Below, piece after piece: positions 47,901-56,967 of a DNA stretch of 64,000 nt. The stretch is from Lantana camara. Its lineage: Eukaryota > Streptophyta > Magnoliopsida > Lamiales > Verbenaceae. Under the pieces are notes generated by a model. That model did no database searches. It worked only from the letters and a program-made list of their open reading frames with translations, and had not been told where the DNA came from. The position numbers were made by a program, and so were the translations under genes. Position 1 is the first letter of the stretch. Each line of letters starts with the position of its first letter. The stretch is from positions 45,909,001 through 45,973,000 of the forward strand of contig CM074856.1 in the NCBI GenBank assembly GCA_037501455.1, read 5' to 3'.

Positions 47901-48154
47901 AGATCCACCACTATAAAGCCTCTGTGGCCCAACAGTACAATAAGCGTGTGAAGGAAAGAACTTTCCAGCTGGGAGATTTGGTCTTGAAGAAAGTGGAAGT
48001 ATCCAAGCACGTGGGGAAATTGGACCCCAATTGGGAAGGCCCATTCAAGGTCGTACAACTCAGAGCTAACAACACTTACACCCTGGAGACACTTCAAGGT
48101 GAGCGCTTGCCTCGCCCTTGGAACGCATGTAACCTCCGGCGGTTTTATGTTTAA
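41960..48154 (+). CDS. Gag-pol polyprotein of the Tat-like Ty3/gypsy element
   Basis: One 2064-residue frame without stops. Domains: Pro/Ala-rich N-terminus (1-150); gag core around residue 379 (YWAKVFVTSLVGMAQEWY); a knuckle-like CxxHxxxGHxxxxC at 594-607; aspartic protease with VDSGSS (Asp 774); reverse transcriptase with MPFGLKNAGATYQ and YVDDM (Asp 1218, 1219); first RNase H near 1350-1440; second, archaeal-type RNase H from about 1494 (TDGSS, Asp 1498; NEAEYEAL; VDSQL; ERADALS) to 1613; integrase with an HHCC finger (from His 1718) and catalytic Asp 1790, Asp 1850, Glu 1886 (D35E spacing); a GPF-type C-terminal region near 2023. All key residues are present, so it appears functional. It makes the particle, copies the RNA and inserts the DNA. 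The start at 41960 is the first long-frame ATG after the primer site. Confidence 0.95.
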   Translation: MVATRSGAVGGGDNTSPDANIVLPSTATGGAPPPPSVAGGGAPPAAGVTPQAKSSVPPPAPPAPQVPTTAGGVSLSVPPPLAQNSWVHPQMNLGMQGYLMPPPGYSLTPAMMMPPVQPYHAGQLQLPVVVPREIEGVELPPLTTQQLRALYAQCEVQAAQGAWERFHSMYFPSGQATQVAAPLGGQQNFPLREAQAVLRAQPPPPPTREVPQQEGNERVSVGRNKEPTERVNENEGDSHVSRRGSRAHKDKQVEVNPDVLAAVQDQLQGLKDIVGQLSRGRSTQISHSRDERVDARSTRTKDPPPRVPRRKEPEENFGTYEYHPLARGSPLVEEVLMAQAGMAKVPTSINRYDGTTDPAEHLDHFVHLMHLYEHSSHYWAKVFVTSLVGMAQEWYKRLPPRSIHSYEELADAFLNHFNSLKAPVTAPTALYNVVQGKSESLRSFFARFNKEILQVERPSMDFLIPVLFQAVDHKQYVSKKFADAIVERRPGTLMGLREIAEPFFALEDMYGTNGPRHHSPARNERPHHERGRDVAVKKERPQERRRSPPPPRRFERIPLTRPNSEVYNLSDKKLFKRPIKMRETDSLRRSNKYCAFHKQRGHDTDECRQLEAEIQRLVAGGHLKEFVRVLERYDEQCNERSGRRRRSPSRSKSPRGRGPPESSSRRGNKGKAPEQENEPFAVINMIAGGSSGGDSNASRRRFVRSYNQRPSVPKPIYAIQRSSAQRSRENDVIGFDDRDLEHIVTPHGEGVTSDCPMVVSLDVHNHVVKRVLVDSGSSVNVLPYSTFLKMKVDLPLEPLKTALIGFGGSEVIPRGQIRLATSFGRAPQRKTLLVTYAVVEIDIPYNIIIGRPALVDFKAIISTYHQKIKFPTSEGVGEVLCNVREAWECYMLSLRKPKAEKTFQVGSTKKSVDFPNLDEDSPARKRAKLNKKRNKKKRGDNGEHPLENVPPGVVGGSSSEGDEPEESEPASGDRLTGKKRALELPRPEVRIEPSEKFLTIELEPGNKDKTTQIGSNLSGPSQIMMIDFLRENRDVFAWKASDLTGIDPSVIVHRLNVDPSFKPIKQKKRDVHGFRKKVIEEEVNKLLEAQYIEPILYPEWLCNVVLVPKSANKWHMCNDFTDLNKACPKDPYPLPRIDQLVDSTAGCELMSMMDAFQGYYQIFMAPEDRPKTSFVVHLGVYCFLVMPFGLKNAGATYQRLVNKMFEKEIGKSMEVYVDDMIVKSERQVSHLEDLKRTFSILRQYGMKLNPSKCTFGVQGGKFLGYMVSQRGIEANPEKIKAILEIPSPRNLREVQVLVGKIISLNRFISRSADRNLPFFKILRNARNFAWTEECERALQDMKAYLSSAPLLTKPVEGERLFMYLSVSPKATSAVLVAVRERKHLPVYYLSKTLQGAEKKYLEIEKFAFALINASRRLRPYFQAHSITVLTDQPLKQVLSKPDVSGRLIKWAIELSQFDLCFEPRTAIQAQVVADLLVERFGFEPTVAENEGLWVLQTDGSSTSQGGGVGVALRNPDGVELDFAIKLDFQVTNNEAEYEALVQGLNIAFQNGASRITAYVDSQLIASQIEGTYEARETTMIQYLTKAREIIGKFKEFHLLQVPRGENERADALSKFASALEGTSERSVTFLRTEEPLIKEKAASKIIAMIDPNEPCWLDDVIIFLKDGILPTDKVEARKVRNKAPRFALDTEGRLFKKSFQGPPMRCLRPSQAKETLEHIHNGSCGNHSGGRILAKKVLRSGFYWPTVLQDAIEFSRKCPKCQFHSNLPQLPAAQMIPIDVSWPFDQWGIDIVGPLPMAAGQRKFVILAVDYFTKWAEAEAVAKITFKVVRDFIWKNIICRYGIPRVLISDNGSQFIAADTREWCSELGIEQRFTSVGHPQSNGQAEVTNRIILQHLKTMLESKKGEWAEELQGALWAYRTTPRAATGETPYALVYGSEAMIPAEIVNESARVGYFEPQLNDGNRSLELDLLDERRDRAWAKIHHYKASVAQQYNKRVKERTFQLGDLVLKKVEVSKHVGKLDPNWEGPFKVVQLRANNTYTLETLQGERLPRPWNACNLRRFYV

Positions 48155-48463
48155 AAGCTCTTTACAAACCCTGATGTAACAACCCTCTTTGACGGGTTCT
48201 ATGTACTTCAAATCACAAGTAAAAGGTAACATAATCTTTTTAATTTCTTTAATATTCCTGTTTCTTTGGTTGCTTGAATGAATAAGTCCCACGTCCCTCG
48301 TCTTCGCGAGCGTGGTTGGCAACTCATTCCATTGTGTATGCTGTTATCTTGTATGGGTTACGCTGGCCAGCACTCTACTCCGCATGGGGGGACGCCCTCA
48401 TAAGGATAGACTGGTTACGCTCACAACCAAACAGGGGAATTGGAAGAAGGTTATGGAGAAAAT

Positions 48464-48733
48464 CCTAGTAGGCCTTGGCTGTTTCTTACAACGCCTTGCG
48501 CTCGAAAACGGGATCTCCTACAAGAACGGATCCTAGTAGGCCTTGGCTGTTTCTTAAAACGCCTTGCGCTCGAAAATGGGATCTCCTACAAGAACGCATC
48601 CTAGTAGGCCTTGGTTGTTTATTAAAACGCCTTGCGCTCGAAAATGGGATCTACCACAGAAAAAGTCCTAGTAGGCCTTGGTCGTTTCTTAAAACGCCTT
48701 GCGCTCGAAAATGGGATTTCCTGCAGAACCAAG
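48464..48733 (+). repeat. Four tandem copies of a ~68-bp unit
   Basis: Copies start at CCTAGTAGGCCTTGG at 48464, 48532, 48600 and 48667. Each contains ACGCCTTGCGCTCGAAAA and GGGATCT. The first three are nearly identical and the fourth diverges at its end. Coding seems unlikely, since the frames through it only reflect the repeat. Confidence 0.95.
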
Positions 48734-48789
48734 AAAACGACAAGAGCCAGAGCGCTCGAACGATGGCCTTAGAATCAAAAAGGAATTGC

Positions 48790-49212
48790 ACAAGTCTTGA
48801 ACGAGGGCAACCACTCAGTAAGACCCTCGCAAATACTCAAGACCTAGCAAGATCCCACCAAGGGCGGAAAGAATGCCACAAGTCTTGGACGAGGGCAACC
48901 ACTCAGTAAGACCCTCGCACACACTCAAGGCTTAGCCAAATTCTCCCAAAGCAAAAGTTTATACAAGTCTTGAGCGTAGGGGCAATCTCACAGTAAGACC
49001 CTCACGATCGCTCAAGACTTAGACAAATTTTCAAGATAAATTTACAAAAGAAGAAATTCATACAAGTCTTGAGCAGGGGGGCAATCCCACAGTAAGACCC
49101 CCACGATCGCTCAAGACTTAGACAAATTTACAAAGGCAGAAATTTATACAAGTCTTGAGTAGGGGGGCAATCTCACAATAAGACCCCTACGATCGCTCAA
49201 GACTTAGACAAA
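48790..49212. repeat. Five tandem hairpin repeats (~85-95 bp each)
   Basis: Each unit holds an outer inverted pair AAGTCTTGAG...CTCAAGACTT and an inner G-rich/C-rich pair around a CAGTAAGAC loop. Units begin at about 48792, 48877, 48965, 49060 and 49149. The last three share an A/T-rich tail (GACAAATTT). The units lie between gag-pol and the 3' end of the antisense gene. Confidence 0.85.
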
Positions 49213-49316
49213 TTTTCATTGCATCAAAGGAATAAAGCATTCACAGGGGTATACTACACAATCTTATTATATGATTCATAAAGGAAATGAAGAACAAGGG
49301 CATGGAAAACGGAATC

Positions 49317-49322
49317 TTTATT
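49317..49322 (-). terminator. Polyadenylation signal of the antisense gene
   Basis: AATAAA on the minus strand, 112 bp past the antisense stop at 49434. Confidence 0.6.
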
Positions 49323-49433
49323 CATTGAAAAAGGGAATTATTACAAAGCAAAAGGGCTCAAAGGCCCATGAAATTCTATTACAAGAAATAGCAGAAAATC
49401 TGAAAAATACAGGAAATTGCTAAGGGGAAGGCT

Positions 49434-52271
49434 TCAAGCGGCGGGGGCAACGTCCTCATCAACAATCACCAGAATGGGGCCTTGAACTGGGCCCTCAGGC
49501 TCTTGTTGTTGAGCGTGGGGATCGTTGGGCTCATCGTTGGGCTCATCTGCAGCGTCTTCTGGGGGGTTGGCATTTTCAGCGGCTTGAACTGGGGCTTCTT
49601 CTATGATGGGCACTTGAGACTCGTCATCGGGATCACCAGATGGACCCACACCCCTTTCCCTGTGGGCATCGGTGTACTCGTCCTGGATCAGTTTTACCAG
49701 GAAGTCATACTCCATTTCCGCTATGATGTCCGCGGGGTCGTTTGGATCCTCATCTGCCTCCTCACAGCGCTCATTGAACATGAGCCCCGTACCCTCAGCA
49801 CCCTTCATCGCCGGATCTGTCAGACCTTTGTGGATGCCCTGATCCACTGCCAGGTTGAAGGCATTTTGAGCCTCGTCCAAGCAGTGTAACGAGGCCGCAA
49901 AGTTGAAAGCTTTGGAATGACAGAATTTGATCAACGCCTCCTTGGTCGCACGCTCTAAGCTCCGAGGCCACTCGCTAACAGTATCATTAAACTTGCGCTC
50001 GGCCTCCAGAGCCCTTGTTCTCCAGCTCTCCCCCTCTGCCTCAGCCTTCTTGCACCGCTCGTTGGCTTCGGCCAACTGGTTGCCCAAACGGATTCGAGCG
50101 CCGTCAACCGCCAAGAAATCCTCTTTCAGTTTCGACAGCTCCTCCTCCGACGTATTGTATAAACCCTTGAGGGTTTCATACTTGGCGATTTCAGCATCCA
50201 ACTCCGCTTGGATGTGAGCCGGGTCATTCGAGCGGGCCATTTTCTTGTACTTGGCCTTGCGCTCGGCGTATGTGGAGGCTCGCATTTGCACATTCTGGAG
50301 CCGGGGAAGAACTTGCTGCGTAAACGAGGGGAAAAGTGTTAGGAAAAAAAAAAATGGTGATTTACAGAAAAGAAGAATGCAAAGAATGAAGACTTACAGA
50401 AATCAGAGCGTGGGCCGCATCGAGCGTCACTTTCTCTACAGACTCACTGTAGAGATGCCTGTGGTCTGCTGAGAATTGAGCCCGGCTGAACAAATCCTGG
50501 GAAATAGTCTGGGCGACCGAGCCCGGCCTCAGCAAAACCGGCCCGCCGTCTGGGGCGCCTGTAAAGCCCCTGTCCCCTCGTCGGGGGAACTCCCATGCAT
50601 GTTCCTCCTCTGAGGAGGAAGTATCTCCTTGGCCCCTGGGGCCCTCAACCACTTGCTTCCCCTTGCCCTGGATTGCCACGGAATCGGGCATCCTCTTCCT
50701 CTTGCGGGAAGGCCTGCTTGCGCTCGCGCTCGGGTGAGCCTCAGTTATTGCCAGAGTGGTCACTGGCCTCGTCTGTTCTGCGGGGATGGGGGGTTGAGCA
50801 TCACCCGCTCTTTCTGAAGAGGACTGCCCCCTGGTCTCTCTGGGGACCAGTCTACGCTCCCCTCGGCCACGGGGTGGCGGAACCTCACTACGATTGGCGC
50901 TCGAACTGGCGCCCTGATTGCCACTACGAGCGTCCCTGTTGCGAGGACGGTGTTGCTCACGCTGTTGTTCCCCTTGTTGGGATTGGTTTCTGTTGGCGTG
51001 GGCGAAACGAGCCGCTTGTCTAATTCCTCCGGCCATTTCTATAATAGCAGCTCCTGCAAAAAGGGAAATACAAGGGTTATAAATCTGGGGATCAGAATTG
51101 TTAAGTGCAAGTTACAAGTACAAAGAAGCAGTTAGTTTTTATTCCTATCTAAAGTTAGTGCCCTAAAGATCTAACCGTCTCTCTCTATGTCACGAGCCGG
51201 AGGGTTGTCAAGGAAGTAAGGGTCGTTGGTAAGACCACACAAGAACATGAGTTCCGCATCGTCTATCCAGTCCTTCGCTTGTATAAGGTGACCCTCGTCC
51301 CTTAGGGTTGCTGCCAGGCTTTTGGCCCAATCTTTGGGGAGTGCATGTGGCAGACGGCTCTTTGAGTACGAGCCCCATTCCGTGATCACCCCAAAGCCCT
51401 CTTCTGCTGGAGCCCTGACAAAGATGAACTTCTCTTTCCAGTCAGTGCCATAAGTGGTCGAGGGCGAGTTGATCAGCTTCATATGGGCCTTCGCTTGGAC
51501 ATAGTAAAAACCGGCCTCGGGGGATGAGCGGGATGAGCTGACCACTTGGAAAAGGGCGTTGAAATTCCGCAAATAGGGCTCGTAACCCATACTCCTCATC
51601 AAGATAATGAAGCACGTCAAGAGGGCCAAGCCATTGGGCACTATTTGGGATGGACACAAGCCCAGGTCATTCAGCAAATGGGCCATTGAGACCGAGATAG
51701 GGAACCTCAGGCCTCCCGAGCGCACGGTGTCCACGTACACTGCCATCTCCCCAGGGGGCGGATTATTTGCACGCTCGTGGCTTTCTGGGATTCTCCACGT
51801 GTACCGCTCATCCCAGTAAATGGGGGCCATCATCGTTTTTACATCTCCCACGGTGACAGTGCTGGGAGTTTCATCAGGCGTACGCTCGGTAGCCTGGTAG
51901 CCTGACCCTTCGCCCTCGTTGGGTCCCTTGGATTTTTGGGTTTTCTTACCTTTACCCTTATCACGGGCCCTTTCTGAAGGCCCAGTCACGGCTTCCGCCA
52001 CTGGAAGCGGGTTTGCAACCGCCACAGTCACGGTATGGCGGTGGGGATGTGTGGCACTTTGAGTTATGGGGAGAACAGTCCCTTGCCGTTCTGCCTCCAT
52101 CACCAGATCCATCTCCTCAAAAAGAGGATCCACTCCGCCTGGGTTTCTATCTTCCATAGCCATTACAGCCGCCCCCAATTCTTCATCTCTGGGGGAACCA
52201 GGGGAAGAAGAACTCTCGGTGGCCATCTCTTGGATTTCACGGGCAAATTCTTCGATATGTTGGTCGGCCAT
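49434..52271 (-). CDS. Antisense spliced gene of element B (877-residue Transposase_28-like protein)
   Basis: Three exons on the minus strand: 52271-51176, 51053-50398, 50315-49434. The introns are 122 and 82 bp with GT-AG borders (GTTAG...TGCAG; GTAAGT...CGCAG). The joined length of 2634 nt is exactly 878 codons and the frame stays open. Exon 1 (residues 1-365) starts MADQHIEEFAREIQEM and carries a core near 185-275 (GGLRFP, LGLCPSQIVPNGLALL, GFYYVQAK) like the plant-specific Transposase_28 family (putative gypsy-type transposon). Exon 2 is basic and Ser-rich with PSRKRKR, a likely nuclear-localisation signal. Exon 3 is a Glu/Lys/Ala-rich coiled coil (YAERKAKYKK onward) with an acidic end. 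The biochemical role is unknown. Its own TATA box is at 52538-52547. Similar antisense frames in the Grande/Tat group are established; this exon model is read from the sequence. Confidence 0.85.
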
Positions 52272-52537
52272 GGCAGAAATTGGGATTTGGGAGTTTTCTC
52301 TTGGGAAAAGATTAAGGTTCAGAAGGGCGAAAATCTGAGGGATTATGAAATCCTAAAGTCCAAATCTATGGTTAGCCAAGTTAGAAAGTCACACTGGAAA
52401 TTTACCTTGAAAGTTTCTGAAGAAAACTGGAGAAGAGGTTGAAGATGCTCTAAGAACTGGAATGCGAGAGAATTTTCTTTGCAAAGGATGCTTGAGAGTT
52501 TTGAATGCGTAAAGAGTATGGAGATTTCAGAATCCCG

Positions 52538-52547
52538 TATTTATAGG
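52538..52547 (-). promoter_or_regulatory. TATA box of the antisense gene of element B
   Basis: The minus strand reads CTATAAATAC about 270 bp upstream of the ATG at 52271. Position and sequence match element A (8096-8105). Confidence 0.65.
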
Positions 52548-52870
52548 GATGGAAGTTGGTACCGTTTTAGGCAATAAATTCAAAATGGTAATCATTTCCC
52601 GCCTAGGAAACCGTCCACTTTATGGAATCGGCGCATGCTTCCCAATGCTCACGCGCCCCACGCGCACCCGCATTTAATGCTCTGACGTTTCAAGGGCTTC
52701 ATAATAGTACCAACATTTAATGCGGAAGTGATACGAACGGTCAATTGAAAAGACCGCATTAATGGCGCATTCGGAGGAAAAATTGCTCAACACGCTAAGT
52801 CTCATACGAGCGTTGTATGCGGAAGATTGAACGTGTCAAAATTCTACAGTCCTTATCACTAAGGACTACA

Positions 52871-52886
52871 GAATTGGGGGGCAAAA
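52871..52886 (+). other. Polypurine tract of element B
   Basis: GAATTGGGGGGCAAAA abuts TGATGG of the 3' LTR at 52887. Confidence 0.85.
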
Positions 52887-53695
52887 TGATGGGGTCAAAA
52901 TACGATCGCCCCACGTTAAGACACGTGGCGTCACCGAGTTGATGACATCTGTCTCCCCAAGGCTGCACCATCAGCACACGAGCGCTAAGCCAACGAGCGC
53001 AATCCTTCTTCTGGAGTTAAGGCCAACGAGCGCTGTCACTCCAACGAGCGTCCTACATATCAAACGAGGGGCGCTCACACGCCAAAAGGAGCCCTCTTCG
53101 AGCGTCACACTCCCTCAGAGTGGTTTCCCTTTCGGCTCATCATTTGAACTGGAGCCTTCATCCCCCTCAGCGGATGTCTTAGCCTCCAATACTCCAGGTT
53201 GTCACGAGCGCGCTCTCAAGCCCTCGTTACCAACCGCCCACATGGCTCTCTGACACAACGTACATGCCCGCGCACCTGCCACTGTTGCCAGCACTAACTT
53301 TTGGCCGCCTTTGCAGAAGATTCCTCCTAGGTTTCTCTCTCACAGCGCCACGTGTTAGGGCAACATTCGGCCAGGACCACTTGAGGCAAATGACCAAAGG
53401 GCCCTTGACCCTCAACTATAAATAATCCAAGTCGTCTTCTACACAAGTAAGCTTTCTTCACTTCTGCAACTGTGACTGAACTTACATTTCTTCATACACA
53501 AAACTGACTTGAGCGTCGGAGAGCCAAACTGGGTATCACCCCCAGTTCCCCCAGCTTGGCCTTCTGACTCTTCTTGTGCTTGTCCCAACAGGTTGAACCC
53601 CTTTCTCTTTTTCCGGCGAAGCTCCGGTGGTTTCCTCCACAAAATACAAATCGTAAAGTGATCGGATTCAGACCCATCCATTTCTGGACCCATCA
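52887..53695 (+). repeat. 3' LTR of element B
   Basis: 809 bp, matching 41060-41868 with no difference seen, and followed by the TSD ATATA (53696-53700). Confidence 0.95.
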
Positions 53696-53895
53696 ATATA
53701 TATAATTATAAAATTTGTTCCGCCTTGTCCGAGTCGTGTCGGACACTTCACCCCGCCATATCTGACACAGTATCTTATTTCTTTTTTTTTTTTTTTAATT
53801 CGGACACGGTTGAAGCATATCCGTATTCGACACATGTCGGACACTGCACGAACACATTTTAGCCGTGTCCATGCTTTCAAGATCATAGGTCTCAT

Positions 53896-55948
53896 ATCAT
53901 TATTGAGTGGTTTTATCCTTCTCCTTCTTAAAACGAGTGAATTTACAATATTTTAATGCATTATTTAGACTAAAATTATTACATAACTATCTGATTTTAA
54001 AAAAAATGCTGTTAAACCATAATAAAGCCAAATATTTCGTTATCGGGGAAATAAATTCATTCAAAAAATGGTTGAATAACTAAAGCTCATTTCGAATTAA
54101 TTTTGAATGCTTGCTATAAATTACCGTGTATTTATTTATTTATTAAAATCTAATATCGAATTCTGCATAATTAAGATAAAATATAAAATGGGTTGTAACA
54201 GCCGCCGGCTTACTAATTAATTTTATTATATATTTTCACAATGAACATCAACTCCAAGGTTCTTCACCACATTAATTGTTCACATTTTCACATGATTTGC
54301 CAAAACAGTTCCAAGTGCTTCGTCGTATATATTATTGTTCCATATTTTATCTCGACTGTATATATAATTAACAACATTTGGGGTTTTCTCATTATGATCT
54401 CTCAATAAATGTATAAAATTTTTGAAAATAAAGGATATTTTGAAAGTTGTGCACATTTTTTCAAAATTTTATGCGTAAATTTTAAAACTTAAAGAATTAA
54501 TTTGTAATTCTACCTAAGATCGTAGATGGGAAATATCATTTCCAAAATTAAATTTTAATATAGACTTTCTATGAATGCAGTATAAAGTTGTTGTTGGAAT
54601 ACCAAAAAATCATTTATGTTATGTGTAATTTTAAAGTTTCGAAATTTATTTAATTTAAGATCTTTTTGCTCGTAAAATTTTGACTCGATCTGTCCGTGGA
54701 TTTAGAAGAAACTGAGCACATGTGTGTGTTTTCCAAAATTTTATTTTTTGAATTGAAAACTGATTTGGCCAGACATGAATTCCAATTAGTGAAACCACAC
54801 ATGCAACTGGTCAACTAAAATATTTAATTTCACTAATTAATTATTCAATTTTATAATAATTCGATTTTCCAAGGGGTTGATTCCATATAAAAAAAGGAAT
54901 GGAAGTTTCGAAGGAGAAAAAACTATCCGTTATGCCACCCTGTGCCTGTCGGATAAAGGAGTTTTAATTAATAAGATGAGGCCCATTAAATTATATATTA
55001 TGAGACATTGGGAATCAATTTACAACTAGCTTAAGTGATAAGTATGTAATTAAAATAATAAAACCTGCAACTAATAAAGTACCATTAAAGACAAATGTAT
55101 GATTTTGATTTAATAGTGCTCAATTAGACAATTACTTAGTGAGTATTATAGATTAGAGCCTTAGAAGTATATTCGTTTTTGTTTCTTACTAAAACCAAGC
55201 AAACGAGGAATTGTCATGTCGTGGACTACAATTGTTAGTCCCTTCTTAAATTATAGGCAACTCATAGGGTATGATAACTGATCAGGAAATTTAAAATTAT
55301 TTCATACCCAAAATCAAGATTTGAACCATATATTATAGTTCTCTCGTTGAATTGTAGCCTGTAAGCACCTCATAGGGTGGGACAGTTGGTCAGAAAATTT
55401 AAAGTTGTTCTATACCCAAAGGAAGAATTCAAACACTTGATCTTTGGTTAAGAATTGATAAGTCCCTTCCACTCAACCACATCCTCTTGGTTAATCGATT
55501 TTTACATCTATGTATATAATTTTTTTTTTTACACACCCTCAAGTATTCGAACCAAAGTTATTATCTTGGAGAATGAAGCCATTAACCACCGCCAACCCCT
55601 ATTGGCAAAATATATATCAAAAAAAAGTGTAATCCTTCTTGTTAATGTTGCTTGATATATACTTACAGATTTTCTTGCACCACTAATCACTGATAAAAAG
55701 TGATAAAAATAAAGGAAATATAATTGTTAGTAAAAAAATAATAATAATTGTAGAATAATAGTCAAACTTGTGCGTGAGTGATAAAGGCTACTTGTAGAAT
55801 TGTTATAATGTCAAAAGTGTATTAATGAACTATCTTGAACTTCTTTATAGGTGTAACGAGTCGGAGATGGACAGTTAAGAATTTTGTGACATAAGAAATC
55901 CTTTTTGGGACGGTATTAATGAACCCCCACTCCCATAATCCCATTTGT
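53896..55948. other. AT-rich intergenic sequence with one tandem duplication
   Basis: No gene supported. A ~108-bp segment is repeated in tandem: CTCATAGGGT at 55261 and again at 55369, each followed by TGGTCAG/GATCAG...TTTAAA and CATACCCAAA/CTATACCCAAA. The frame at 55455-55655 has no recognisable motif. Confidence 0.5.
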
Positions 55949-56805
55949 TGTTATGGTCAGGTTATAACATATGGATGCGGAGATTATAATATGGATATAA
56001 TACGACATGAATATAATAATATATGATATTAAACTGAATAATAAATACACTAAATAAGATAAGAGCTAGAGAAAAATTCTCTCTATCTATAATAATATGT
56101 ATTACTATAAATCAGCTTTCGAATTGGTGTCATTACAATGAATCGAACAACACCTATTTATAGGTAAAAACTCTGACATGCACAGTACCTTTTACTGTAT
56201 GGAATGCGGCATAGTGCATTTATTTCTACGTACAAATTTCCTACTAGGAAGGTCTTTACTTTCCTAGTTTGCAATCCAAGGGAGATGGTTTATTTTTCAA
56301 AAAAATTTGGGCTATTTTATCTTATGAACTCTTTACTTTGATGGGTAAAAGGTTATACACCATAGTCTCAAATATTGTGTTTCTTTACTTTTATGGTTAG
56401 TAACCTTGTGGCTTATACGAAAAGGACCATTTTACCCTCTCATTGAAAAACGTGTCCAACCAAAATCCTCACATGTGCTTCCGAGTGGCATGCTCTGTAA
56501 TTTATGAAAAGGGACAAGGAGCTAGGAAGTAAAAATGGCTTAACCATCCGTACAAGAGTAAATAGCCATGACATTTTTTAGTGGCTATATAGCATGCCCA
56601 ATTCTTGATCTGACCCGGGGCTCCGGGAATTTGGTGTTTTGCTAGTCTTTCAAAGTAAAGACTTGAAAATGGGGGGCTAAATACCTAACCAAGCCATTTC
56701 AAGGGAAGTAAAGGAGTTCTAGGTGTGTTGCTAACAATTTGCATGGGTTTGCATGGGTAGTCCACAAAAACGCCTTTGAGCTGCATGGATTGAATTTTCT
56801 TAACA
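55949..56805 (-). repeat. 3' LTR of the minus-strand copia element
   Basis: On the minus strand it starts TGTTAAGAAAATTC right after the purine tract CCAAGGGGGAG (56816-56806), and may end ATAACA at 55949, the complement of the start. A TATA box (CCTATAAATAGG) lies near 56155-56166. The right boundary is secure. The left one rests on matching termini only, as no second LTR is available. Confidence 0.6.
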
Positions 56806-56967
56806 CTCCCCCTTGGAGTACCCAAGTAATCGTTTTTATCTGTATGCGCTTTTAGTGTTATCTCATTAAAAATCTTATCAGGAAAAATCCAGTGGAATAA
56901 AAACCCGAAGAAGGAAAAAAGTACAGCTGTACAGGCTCCCCCTGATGTTGACATCAGTGAAATCTTC

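Larger units (their letters stand above)
41060..53695 (+). mobile_element. Complete Tat-like Ty3/gypsy retrotransposon B, 12,636 bp, TSD ATATA
   Basis: The LTRs at 41060-41868 and 52887-53695 are both 809 bp with TG...CA ends, and I saw no difference between them on reading. The 5-bp duplications ATATA lie at 41055-41059 and 53696-53700. In order: primer site, one gag-pol frame (41960-48154), tandem repeats (48464-49212), an antisense three-exon gene (49434-52271), a polypurine tract and the 3' LTR. A second, archaeal-type RNase H between the first RNase H and integrase is the known hallmark of the Tat clade. An extra antisense gene before the 3' LTR is known in some Tat elements such as maize Grande. 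Identical LTRs and intact frames indicate a recent, possibly still mobile insertion. Confidence 0.93.
40651..53895. repeat. GACACGG/ATACGG-rich repeat interrupted by element B
   Basis: The left part (40651-41059) has repeated motifs such as ATACGGATACGG, GACACGGACATGG and AACACGACACGG. The right part (53701-53895) has the opposite-strand forms (GTCCGAGTCGTGTCGGACAC, CATATCCGTATTCGACAC, CCGTGTCCATGC). The two look like halves of one older unit with inverted ends, split by the Tat-like element at 41060-53695. The ends are not defined. Confidence 0.45.

Noticed and set aside
48464..49212. Possible CRISPR-like or satellite array
   Set aside because: Repeats are contiguous without unique spacers and lie within one retrotransposon of a plant genome.
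49482..49889. Plus-strand frame with hydrophobic start (MNWALRLLLLSVGIVGLIVGL-like), possible membrane or env protein
   Set aside because: It is the complement of exon 3 of the antisense gene. The hydrophobicity mirrors Asp/Glu/Asn-rich codons, and no splice or promoter supports it.
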